A stretch of 64,000 nt of DNA from Alloacidobacterium sp035547425 (GTDB lineage Bacteria; Acidobacteriota; Terriglobia; Terriglobales; Acidobacteriaceae): the NCBI GenBank assembly GCA_035547425.1, contig DASZUU010000026.1:1-64000 (forward strand). Reading direction: 5' to 3'. Shown piece by piece: positions 35,101-41,682 of the stretch. Below the pieces are notes generated by a model that saw only the letters and a list, made by a program, of their open reading frames with translations, was not told the origin of the DNA and made no database searches. The number at the start of each line of letters is the position of its first letter. Positions within the stretch are counted from its first letter, which is position 1. The position numbers were made by a program, and so were the translations under genes.

Positions 35101-35710
35101 CAAAGCTGCCGTTCAAAGAGAACGCTGTCTCATTGGTGGCGCCCCCTGGCGCGCTTACGCCTGCGTAAAGAAAATCGCCGCCGAGATCAGACGTGACTCC
35201 GGGCATCAAGGCTACCAGTTCTTCATAGTTGCGGCTTTGCAAGGCCAGCTCACGCACCTGTGTGCCGGTAATGAGCCCGGTTGCCGCAGCAGACTGCGTA
35301 TCGACCTGCAGCGGATTTGCCTGTACGGAGACTGTCTCCGAGGCTGCGCCGATCGGCAGCACTTCGTTGAAGGTGAGCTTGTCGTTGACGTTCAGAGTGA
35401 TACCAAGCTCAGAAACCTTCTTAAAACCAGACGCTTCTACCGACACGGTGTACTTTCCGATGGGAAGCTGCGGAGCGGAATATTCGCCCCCGCGATTGGT
35501 CTTTACAACGCGAATCACCGCGTTGCGGTCGGTGTTTGTGATTGTGACAGTGGCTCCTGCTACCACTGCGCCCGAGCTGTCCGTCACTGTCCCCAGAATG
35601 GTTCCTGTAACTTCCTGCGCGGTCAATATGCCGCAGGATGCCAGAACAATCACAAGCAGCAAGGTGAAACGGCGAGCGCGACAAGCAGAAGTAAAATGGC
35701 GGAACAGCAT
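32174..35710 (-). CDS. Oar-like TonB-dependent receptor with carboxypeptidase-regulatory-like domain
   Basis: This outer-membrane protein of 1178 residues starts with a signal peptide (RRFTLLLVIVLASCGILTAQ). It is followed by a Cna-B/carboxypeptidase-regulatory-like domain (TGTILGTVTDSSGAVVAGAT to PIGKYTVSVEASGFKKV) and the plug (VRELALQSRNYEELVALMPG, EFKVLRGNYNAEYGRSSGGQ). The rest is a long beta-barrel ending in VQLGLKFNF with a C-terminal Phe. Such receptors take up oligosaccharides in Acidobacteriota. The gene heads an operon with GH2 and probably the APC permease. A GGAGGT ribosome binding site lies 6 bases before the ATG, and a LacI-type palindrome and promoter lie upstream. Confidence 0.95.
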   Translation of the reverse strand: MLFRHFTSACRARRFTLLLVIVLASCGILTAQEVTGTILGTVTDSSGAVVAGATVTITNTDRNAVIRVVKTNRGGEYSAPQLPIGKYTVSVEASGFKKVSELGITLNVNDKLTFNEVLPIGAASETVSVQANPLQVDTQSAAATGLITGTQVRELALQSRNYEELVALMPGVTSDLGGDFLYAGVSAPGGATNETAFSLNGSFGTGNNWTVDGADNVDRGGNFTLLNYPSVDAIDEFKVLRGNYNAEYGRSSGGQINVITRSGKSSFHGGVYEFFRNDVLDANTWENKHFQSPALDRTPLRYNDFGGTIGGPIFIPGHYNVDKNKTFFFFSEEARRVVESSPSTGIAPNADERGTNGAYNFAYPVCTAPLATDASGNTYCPAGASTTSIPAGMVNPAALAYLHDVYSHVNLPQDPIGDTLTSNSSNIFNYRQEIGRIDHTFSSKWSGWIRIMNDTIPTVEGGGLFNGNPIPNVAATSTQSPGKNIAASLNTVFKPTLLNQLEYAWSYGAVLSTNVGQFAATSSPDVVGAITLPYPETLDRIPSLSFGTSLASISGFGTYKDYNKNHNIFDNLTWILGRHTLKFGATYYHYQKSENAGGNNAGTFSFQVSPAAYFGDPSVTNDDPAAEWRQEYANFLLGQTTYFQQSQVDIRAIIDQNEFETYAQDEFRMRPNFTLSYGVRYSLFRQPTDAKGHATSFDPATYNPAHAPVLDNSGYICTPNTMPCDGTSNTNPDYDPLNGIIIGGKNSPYVTAISTQVTLGFAPRIGFAWDPMGQGKMSVRGGYGVFIESPGVGYVENSVFSNPPFVGQVTIYNAPLDDPGSAQAAPDNTPLPLSATAPKFKQPYMQNWDLDIQKELPYNIIADLGYYGSKGTHLLAIADINQPAAGAYATYSGAANYPDVYTPGGINSGNENFVNPLRPYIGYSGIDMYLPIFISNYNSLQASLQKRFTADSLLTINYTWSKNLSNVPYDPNYTVPQYTADLKSEYGYARFDQRQVFNADFVYQLPFLKDQRGFVGHMLGGWQFSGIISVNSGHWMDPSESDGADPGGIGLNTGVVGNTVRPNQVGNPNAGAPHSGLVNSTWFNTSAFEAAPGTQITPGNARKNSILGPGQQNWDLSLMKNIKVYEQSSFQFRLESFNTFNHTSYAGVDTTVNDGSTYGTVLSAHQPRIVQLGLKFNF

Positions 35711-35742
35711 GGGTTGACCTCCAGCAAAATCGGTTCTGTCCG

Positions 35743-35758
35743 CCGGCCTGAAGGCCGG
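35743..35758 (-). other. Stem-loop in the leader of the TonB-receptor operon
   Basis: CCGGCC-TTCA-GGCCGG forms a perfect 6-bp GC stem with a 4-base loop between the palindromic operator and the ribosome binding site. It should be in the 5' untranslated RNA. A role in mRNA stability is possible but unproven. Confidence 0.5.
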
Positions 35759-35760
35759 GC

Positions 35761-35780
35761 ATATTCAAACGTTTGAATAT
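35761..35780. promoter_or_regulatory. LacI-family operator in front of the TonB receptor
   Basis: ATATTCAAACGTTTGAATAT is a perfect 20-bp palindrome with the central CG step typical of LacI/PurR-family operators. It lies 51-70 bases before the receptor ATG and just downstream of the likely -10 region, where bound repressor would block the transcription start. The LacI gene is the adjacent upstream gene. Confidence 0.78.
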
Positions 35781-35783
35781 TGG

Positions 35784-35812
35784 AGATAATGCTCACTGAG
35801 CCGCCTTGTCAA
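35784..35812 (-). promoter_or_regulatory. Predicted sigma-70-type promoter of the TonB-receptor operon
   Basis: On the minus strand a perfect TTGACA (-35, at 35807-35812) is followed 17 bases later by TTATCT, overlapping CATTAT at 15 bases. The -10 match is weak, so exact hexamer choice is uncertain. The start point would fall within the palindrome. Confidence 0.6.
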
Positions 35813-35829
35813 GAAGAAAATACACCCTA

Positions 35830-36909
35830 TTAAGATTGCTTATATTGCCGTGTTGAGCCGCGAACCAGAAGGGATGGGGGTAAAAGCTTTAAATCCGGCT
35901 CATTGCCCAGATGGGATTCGTCCTTTTCCAATGCTTTCAAAATCCACTCTGTGCCGATCGCTCCCATTTCTTCCATCGGCTGGCAGATGGTTGTAATTGC
36001 GGGGGTGCTCAGCGCTGCAGGTGGAACTCCATCAAAGCCTATGACGGAGCAATCGTCAGGCACTTGCACACCCGCATCTTTCAGGGCGCGTAACGCGCCC
36101 AATGCGGTTAGATCGTCAAATGCCATGAGCGCCGTAAATTTGCGCCGCGAGAGCAGTAGTTCCCGGGTCAGTGCAATGCCGCCGTCGAATCCTGAAGCTG
36201 CATCGCGCATCTCCGGCAGCTGCCGTACAAGCTTCGGATCAATCCGCCATCCATGGCTGACGGTAAATTGCTCAATACCTCGCCAGCGATTCACGTTGTC
36301 GTGCAGGCTTTCAGGACCGCGAATGAAAGCGATCTTGCGATGTCCTAGCTGATACAGATGTTCAAGCGCTTGATAGGCTCCGGCTGCGTTATCGACAAGC
36401 ACCGAACTGATGCCGCTTTTGGTTAGATCGCGACCGATGACCACCGTAGGAATTTTGTGATTCTCCATGTCGGCAAGCAGATCGGTTTCGGCGAAAAGCC
36501 AGTTGGCAACCACAACCAGGCCCTCGACGCGCCTGTCCAGCAGCATCCTCAGGTAGTTTTCAAACTGCCTCCGGTCATTATTGGCATTCATGATGATGGG
36601 CAGGTAGTCCGCTGCATGCAGCGTTTTTTCAATTCCACGCAAAATCAGAGTGCAGAATGGGTCGGAGATGTCGAAGATCATGACGCCGATGGTGTGGCTG
36701 CGGCGGCTTCGCAGGGATCGCGCAAAAGCGTCAGGGCGATATCCCAGGGCCTTGGCTGTTTTTCGGATGTGCTCTTTAGTGCGTGCCGCAACGTAACGCG
36801 AAAGCGGCGCCTCATTCAAAACAATGGAAACGGTGGAAGCGGAGAATCCGCTTTTACGCGCAACATCGAGAATAGTCACGCGGGTACTCGTCTTCTTTCG
36901 GCTACTCAA
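35830..36909 (-). CDS. LacI-family transcriptional regulator
   Basis: This 359-residue repressor has an N-terminal helix-turn-helix and hinge: VTILDVARKSGFSASTVSIV, then LNEAPLSRYVAARTKEHIRK and ALGYRPDAFARSLRS. The periplasmic-binding-protein-like effector domain follows (TIGVMIFDISDPFCTLILRG, VIGRDL, SVIGFDGVPPAALSTPAITT). It is encoded directly upstream of and co-directional with the TonB receptor operon, whose promoter contains a perfect LacI-type palindrome, so it probably represses that operon until a sugar inducer appears. The D-amino-acid genes on its other side could also be targets. Confidence 0.95.
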   Translation of the reverse strand: MSSRKKTSTRVTILDVARKSGFSASTVSIVLNEAPLSRYVAARTKEHIRKTAKALGYRPDAFARSLRSRRSHTIGVMIFDISDPFCTLILRGIEKTLHAADYLPIIMNANNDRRQFENYLRMLLDRRVEGLVVVANWLFAETDLLADMENHKIPTVVIGRDLTKSGISSVLVDNAAGAYQALEHLYQLGHRKIAFIRGPESLHDNVNRWRGIEQFTVSHGWRIDPKLVRQLPEMRDAASGFDGGIALTRELLLSRRKFTALMAFDDLTALGALRALKDAGVQVPDDCSVIGFDGVPPAALSTPAITTICQPMEEMGAIGTEWILKALEKDESHLGNEPDLKLLPPSLLVRGSTRQYKQS

Positions 36910-37055
36910 AATAATCCGCCTTCAAAGAAAGAAGTATGCACTGGAATCACACAATACCTTACAAGAAGTTTTGCGGTTCTGCGTGCAGAAGAAGAATGGG
37001 CGCAGCTATAAAAAGTCTGATTCGCGATCCAAACAAGCGTTCTAAAACGCAGATA

Positions 37056-38408
37056 TTAGTGAAGGATGAAAGACGCGCCAAATGCAAGAATCAGAGCCAC
37101 AACCGAGATAATTGTCTCGCATACAGACCACGTTTTGATTGTCTGCGCCACGCTCATATTGAAATATTCCTTGACCAGCCAGAAGCCGCCGTCATTTACA
37201 TGGGAAAAAATCAATGAGCCCGCGCCGGTAGCGATGGCCAGCAACTCCGGGTGAACACCGGGGCTGTGCAGCGCGATGGGGGCCACAATGCCGGCTGCCG
37301 TTGTCATCGCGACAGTAGCGGAACCGGTTGCAAGCCGCATCAGCGCTGCCAGCAACCATGCCAGAAGCAGCACGGAAATGTGACTATGCATGGCAACGGC
37401 AATAATTGCCTGGGAGACGCCGCTATCCTGCAGAATGCGTCCGAAGCCTCCGCCTGCGCCCACCAGGAGGGTAATGCTTGCCGTGGGAGCAAGGCACTCA
37501 TTGGTGAATCGCAGGATGGTTTCCCGCGAAAAGCCGCTCGTTTTGCCTAAAGTAAAAAAGCTGAAGAGCACGCCAACCAGCAGGGCGATGTCATCGTTGC
37601 CGGCAAGGCGAAGTGCCGCATTCAGGCCCTTCCCCGGAGCGGAAATTGCATCCGCCCAGCTGCCTAAAAGCATCAGCAAAACAGGAAGAAGTATGGTGAA
37701 CGTCGTAAGACCGAAACTCGGCAAAGCGCGCTCTGTGCCATGATCGATAAACTGCGCGGCCATTGGGTTTTCTGCGGCCAAAGCAATACGCGGGGCAATC
37801 AGCTTTGCATATAGCGGACCCGCAATGACCGCAGTCGGCAGCCCAATGAGCAGCGCATAAAAAATTGTGCGGCCCACGTCGGCTTTGTAGATGGTGACAG
37901 CCATCAAAGCGGCAGGGTGGGGCGGCACCAATCCGTGAACGACAGAGAGGCCGGCGACCATCGGCAGCCCCACCAGAATCAGCGATGTTTTTGTGCGGCG
38001 GGCGACGGTAAAAGCAATGGGGATGAGCAGTACAAAGCCTACTTCAAAAAATGCCGGCAATCCCACCAGAAGCCCGATAACCACCATCGCCCAGTGGATG
38101 TGCTTTTCGCCAAAGATGCGAATCAGCGTGTACGCAATCTGATCTGCGCCGCCTGACTCGGCCATCATCTTGCCCAGCATGGTGCCGAGGGCAACAACTA
38201 CGGCAATGTGTCCCAGTGTGCCGCCTACTCCAGCCTCAAAAGAATGCACGATGGCATTCACCGGCATGCCCGCCACGATAGCCAATGCCAGCGATGTTAT
38301 GAGCAGAGTTATAAACGGATTCAGCTTGAAGACCGCAATCAGCAGAATCAGTCCGACGACGGAGATCAGCGCCGAGGCGAGCAGGAAGATACTGTGATGA
38401 TCAATCAT
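37056..38408 (-). CDS. GntP-family permease (gluconate or D-serine/DsdX-like)
   Basis: This 450-residue inner-membrane symporter has about 12-14 spans. The start LISVVGLILLIAVFKLNPFI and the later PAFFEVGFVLLIPIAFTVAR and LVPPHPAALMAVTIYKADVG are GntP-family landmarks. RLATGSATVAMTTAAGIVAP and FSHVNDGGFWLVKEYFN are in the C-terminal half. GntP members carry gluconate, other sugar acids or D-serine (DsdX). RidA, a D-aminoacylase and a D-serine dehydratase-like gene are its neighbours, so a D-amino acid or N-acyl derivative is the more likely cargo. RidA lies 51 bases upstream on the same strand. Confidence 0.9.
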   Translation of the reverse strand: MIDHHSIFLLASALISVVGLILLIAVFKLNPFITLLITSLALAIVAGMPVNAIVHSFEAGVGGTLGHIAVVVALGTMLGKMMAESGGADQIAYTLIRIFGEKHIHWAMVVIGLLVGLPAFFEVGFVLLIPIAFTVARRTKTSLILVGLPMVAGLSVVHGLVPPHPAALMAVTIYKADVGRTIFYALLIGLPTAVIAGPLYAKLIAPRIALAAENPMAAQFIDHGTERALPSFGLTTFTILLPVLLMLLGSWADAISAPGKGLNAALRLAGNDDIALLVGVLFSFFTLGKTSGFSRETILRFTNECLAPTASITLLVGAGGGFGRILQDSGVSQAIIAVAMHSHISVLLLAWLLAALMRLATGSATVAMTTAAGIVAPIALHSPGVHPELLAIATGAGSLIFSHVNDGGFWLVKEYFNMSVAQTIKTWSVCETIISVVALILAFGASFILH

Positions 38409-38459
38409 AGGCGCACAAGAATCCCGAGATTCGATTAGAGAAGCGAAAAGAATGATGAA

Positions 38460-38852
38460 TCAGGCTACAGGAGCTTTATAGGCAACACATTCGATTTCAA
38501 CCTTACAATCGACCACCATGCTCGATACAACACAGGCGCGCGCTGGCGGATGCTCGCCAAAATACTCTTGAAAAACTTTATTGAATGAAGAAAAGTCGCG
38601 CGGATCATCCAGCCATACGCCGCAACGGACCACGTGTTCAGGCCCGTAGCCTGCCTCTTTCAGAATAGCCAGAAGGTTGCGAATGGCCTGATGCGATTGC
38701 ACAACAATATTGCCTGCAACCACTTCGCCATCGATCATCGGCACCTGTCCGGAAACAAACAACCAGCCATCAGCCTCCACTGCTCGCGCAAAAGGGAGAT
38801 GCTGTCCACCTGTTCCTTTGCCGCCTTCTACGCCATACCGCTTGATGCCCAT
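38460..38852 (-). CDS. ridA: RidA-family enamine/imine deaminase
   Basis: This small trimeric-type protein of 130 residues has the RidA signature near the C-terminus (PARACVVSSMVVDCKVEIEC) with the Arg that binds the substrate carboxylate, and VSGQVPMIDGEVVAGNIVVQ earlier. RidA proteins hydrolyse reactive 2-aminoacrylate released by PLP-dependent dehydratases such as serine dehydratase. That fits the D-serine-dehydratase-like enzyme encoded nearby. ATG 38852 is chosen because AAGGAG lies 7 bases upstream; a longer frame to 38909 overlaps the preceding gene. Confidence 0.9.
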   Translation of the reverse strand: MGIKRYGVEGGKGTGGQHLPFARAVEADGWLFVSGQVPMIDGEVVAGNIVVQSHQAIRNLLAILKEAGYGPEHVVRCGVWLDDPRDFSSFNKVFQEYFGEHPPARACVVSSMVVDCKVEIECVAYKAPVA

Positions 38853-38874
38853 TCGTTGCTCCTTAAAAATTTTC

Positions 38875-40329
38875 CTACTGCATCCAATTTGTTTTGCCGC
38901 GGTGCACAAAACGCCCTCCGCGTTCGTTGGTCGCGCCCTGCGCCGTATAGGAGAGCACTCCGTTCACCCAGACTTTTACTATCCCCTTGGCAGGCTGTAT
39001 GGGATCGGCGAATGTAGCCAGATCCATAATTTTCTCTGAGTCAAAGAGCACCAGGTCTGCGAAGTACCCCTTGCGGACCAGTCCGCGCTCTGCAAGCTTA
39101 AAGCGTTGCGCGGGCATTGCTGTCATCTTGTGCACCGCTTCTGAAAGCGGAAACAGCTTCTCTTCACGGCTATACCGGCCCAGCACTCTGGGGAATGTTC
39201 CCCATAACCGAGGATGCGGACGCGGATCATTCGGCAATCCATCAGAGCCGATCATCGTTGCAGGATGCCGCAAAATGCGGCGCATGTCTTCTTCAGAAAT
39301 GCTGTGGTAGATGGCGCCTGCAGGCAGCAATCGGCGCGCTGCATCTATCTGGGTCATGCCCCAGGCATGCGCAATCTGTTGCAGCGTTTGCCCTGCTACT
39401 TCGGGATGCGGCGTACTCCAGCTAATCGTGATCTTGACGCGCTCGTCGACCTGGCGCAGATCGAGCGTGCTCGATCCGGCTGCATAGGGATAGCAGTCGC
39501 ATCCTGCATCCTGCGTTTTACGCGCTGCATCCAGGGCGTGCAGAACTTCGCGGCTTCGCCCCCAATTATTGATGCCTGCGCATTTCAGGTGAGAGATGAC
39601 GACTGGAATCCGGCTGAGACGTCCGATATCGAAAGCTTCCTGCATCGCTTCGAGAATCGGTTCTGTCTCTGAGCGCATATGCGTAGCGTAGATGGCGCCG
39701 GCAGTTGCAAGCGGTCTTGCCAGCTCGAGGACTTCCTCTGTAGAAGCTGAATTGGCCGACAGGTAAGCAAGCCCCGAACTCAGGCCCAGCGCTCCCTGAT
39801 CGAGCGCTTCCTGCAGTTGCCGGCGCATGGCGTCGATCTCAGGTGCCGTGGCTACGCGATCGAGGCGGTCCATATGACTGTTGCGCAGCGCTGTGTGGCC
39901 AACCAGCGCGGCTACATTGACGCCCGGCTTTGCCTTTTCAACAGCAGCAATGTAATCGGAAAAAGTGGGATAGCGAAAAGCTTCCGCACCGCCCAGCAAG
40001 TTCATAGGATCGGGCGGTTCGCCACGCAATTGCACAGGCGCCGCGCTGATACCGCAGTTGCCTACGATCACCGTGGTTACGCCTTGGGAGAGCTTCGGCA
40101 GCATGGCCGGAGTGTGGATCACGCTGGTATCGTCGTGCGTGTGTACATCGATGAAGCCTGGAGCAAGGACAAGCCCCGCTCCATCTACGGAAATCTTCGC
40201 GTCGACTTCCAGCGAAGGCCCAATATCGCTGATGCGGTCGCCGCTCAGCGCGACGTCAACCCTTTGGAGCGCCGATCCGCTGCCGTCAAGTACGCTGGCA
40301 TTTCGAATGAGAGTATCGCAGCTCATCAT
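38875..40329 (-). CDS. N-acyl-D-amino-acid deacylase (D-aminoacylase)
   Basis: This amidohydrolase-superfamily enzyme has 484 residues. The metal-site motif GFIDVHTHDDTSVI lies at about residues 65-80, and VTTVIVGNCGISAAP and THMRSETEPILEAMQE follow as in D-aminoacylases. MIGSDGLPNDPRPHPRLWGT and GYFADLVLFD are C-terminal landmarks. It removes the acyl group from N-acyl-D-amino acids. Two adjacent ATG codons (40329 and 40326) are possible starts; the frame upstream of them runs into the divergent promoter region. It is first of the minus-strand set with ridA (22 bases apart) and the GntP permease. Confidence 0.92.
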   Translation of the reverse strand: MMSCDTLIRNASVLDGSGSALQRVDVALSGDRISDIGPSLEVDAKISVDGAGLVLAPGFIDVHTHDDTSVIHTPAMLPKLSQGVTTVIVGNCGISAAPVQLRGEPPDPMNLLGGAEAFRYPTFSDYIAAVEKAKPGVNVAALVGHTALRNSHMDRLDRVATAPEIDAMRRQLQEALDQGALGLSSGLAYLSANSASTEEVLELARPLATAGAIYATHMRSETEPILEAMQEAFDIGRLSRIPVVISHLKCAGINNWGRSREVLHALDAARKTQDAGCDCYPYAAGSSTLDLRQVDERVKITISWSTPHPEVAGQTLQQIAHAWGMTQIDAARRLLPAGAIYHSISEEDMRRILRHPATMIGSDGLPNDPRPHPRLWGTFPRVLGRYSREEKLFPLSEAVHKMTAMPAQRFKLAERGLVRKGYFADLVLFDSEKIMDLATFADPIQPAKGIVKVWVNGVLSYTAQGATNERGGRFVHRGKTNWMQ

Positions 40330-40409
40330 TTCAGCTCTTAGAATACAAGCTGTGCTGTGTTCTATCGCATCGCTTCTTAGATTTGAGAGCAATTTGGGCA
40401 AACAAAATA

Positions 40410-41660
40410 ATGACTGATGAAATCACGACGCTAAATAAGGGATTGGGCTTGCTGGAGCATCCGGGCAGTCCTGAAAGTATTGCTGCGCTTCATTGGAACC
40501 TGCTTCGCGAAGACCTCAGTCTGCCGTCGGCTGTTCTGTATGCGGACAGGCTGAACCACAATCTGAAGTGGATGCAGCAGTTCATTGCCGCATACGGCGT
40601 CAATCTTGCGCCGCATGGCAAAACCACCATGGCCCCGCGTCTTTTCCAGATGCAATTGGATAACGGCGCGTGGGGCATCACGCTCGCAACCGCCCATCAA
40701 ACTTTCGTGGCGTATCAGCATGGAGTGCGCCGCGTTCTCATGGCGAATCAGCTGGTCGGGAAAGAAAATATGGCGATCATCGCGCGCCTCTTGCAGGAGC
40801 CCGATTTTGAATACCACTGCCTGGTGGATTCTGTTGCGCTGATCGATCATCTCGGAGCTTTCTTTTCGCAGTGCAAGCAACGGCTGCATGTCTTGATCGA
40901 GCTCGGTGTACAGGGCGGACGAACCGGCGTACGGGATGAAGACCAGCTGGAAGCTGTTCTTCAGGCATTGGCACGCTGGGAGCATGCGCTGTGCCTCAGC
41001 GGGATTGAAGTTTATGAAGGAGTTCTCGACAATGAGGCATCCATCCGTGCATTTCTTGAGAAGGCCGTGTCCGTTACGCGTCGCCTGCTGAACGCAAAAC
41101 AATTCAAGCGCGCGCCCGCACTGCTCTCAGGCGCTGGCTCCGCCTGGTATGACGTCGTCGCAGAGGTGTTTTCTGCCGCTGGCTTTGATAACAGCATCGA
41201 AATCGTTTTACGCCCGGGTTGCTATCTGACGCACGATGTCGGTGCGTATCGCGAGGCACAGGCACGCATCGTAGAGCATAATCCCATTGCTCAACAAATG
41301 CGCTCCGGCCTTCAACCGGCGCTGCATGTCTGGGCTTATGTGCAATCCATTCCGGAGCCGGAACGAGCCATTATCGGCATGGGGAAACGTGATGCAGCTT
41401 TTGACGCAGGACTGCCGTCGCCCGCACTGCATTTCCGGCCCGGAAATGCAGCACCAACCGCAACGCCGGCGCAGTGGTCTCTCACAAAAATGATGGATCA
41501 ACATGCGTACATGCAGATTCACAGAGAAGATGATTTGCGCGTGGGCGATATGATTGCGTTCGATATTTCGCATCCATGCCTCACCTTTGACAGGTGGCGA
41601 GCGCTGCATGTGCTGAATGCTGAGTATCAGGTTATCGATGTGGTGCAGACCTTCTTTTGA
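40410..41660 (+). CDS. D-serine dehydratase-like/D-threonine aldolase-like PLP enzyme (amino acid deaminase)
   Basis: This fold-type III PLP protein has 416 residues. The PLP Lys is in VNLAPHGKTTMAP, after the barrel start SAVLYADRLNHNLKWMQQF. Near the C-terminus FDISHPCLTFDRW contains a His-x-Cys pair, the metal-ligand arrangement of eukaryotic-type D-serine dehydratase. These features suggest deamination of D-serine or related D-amino acids; aldolase activity is an alternative. It is divergent from the D-aminoacylase with 80 bases between the starts, so the two share a control region. ATG 40410 gives the usual domain position; an earlier codon at 40383 is less likely. Confidence 0.85.
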   Translation: MTDEITTLNKGLGLLEHPGSPESIAALHWNLLREDLSLPSAVLYADRLNHNLKWMQQFIAAYGVNLAPHGKTTMAPRLFQMQLDNGAWGITLATAHQTFVAYQHGVRRVLMANQLVGKENMAIIARLLQEPDFEYHCLVDSVALIDHLGAFFSQCKQRLHVLIELGVQGGRTGVRDEDQLEAVLQALARWEHALCLSGIEVYEGVLDNEASIRAFLEKAVSVTRRLLNAKQFKRAPALLSGAGSAWYDVVAEVFSAAGFDNSIEIVLRPGCYLTHDVGAYREAQARIVEHNPIAQQMRSGLQPALHVWAYVQSIPEPERAIIGMGKRDAAFDAGLPSPALHFRPGNAAPTATPAQWSLTKMMDQHAYMQIHREDDLRVGDMIAFDISHPCLTFDRWRALHVLNAEYQVIDVVQTFF

Positions 41661-41668
41661 AGGTCTGC
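41645..41668. terminator. Perfect 10-bp hairpin at the convergent ends of the PLP enzyme gene and aroDE
   Basis: GCAGACCTTC-TTTT-GAAGGTCTGC is a perfect inverted repeat that begins inside the last codons of the PLP enzyme gene and spans its stop. It lies 14 bases from the convergent aroDE stop. No good T-run follows on either strand, so it may act as a weak or 3'-protecting structure. Confidence 0.5.
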
Positions 41669-41682
41669 GATCAAGGATAGGT

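Noticed and set aside
37056..38408. Assignment of the GntP permease as a gluconate transporter paired with the gluconate-dehydrogenase-like subunit at 24.5 kb
   Set aside because: The two loci are 12 kb apart with unrelated genes between, and the immediate neighbours of the permease all act on D-amino acids.
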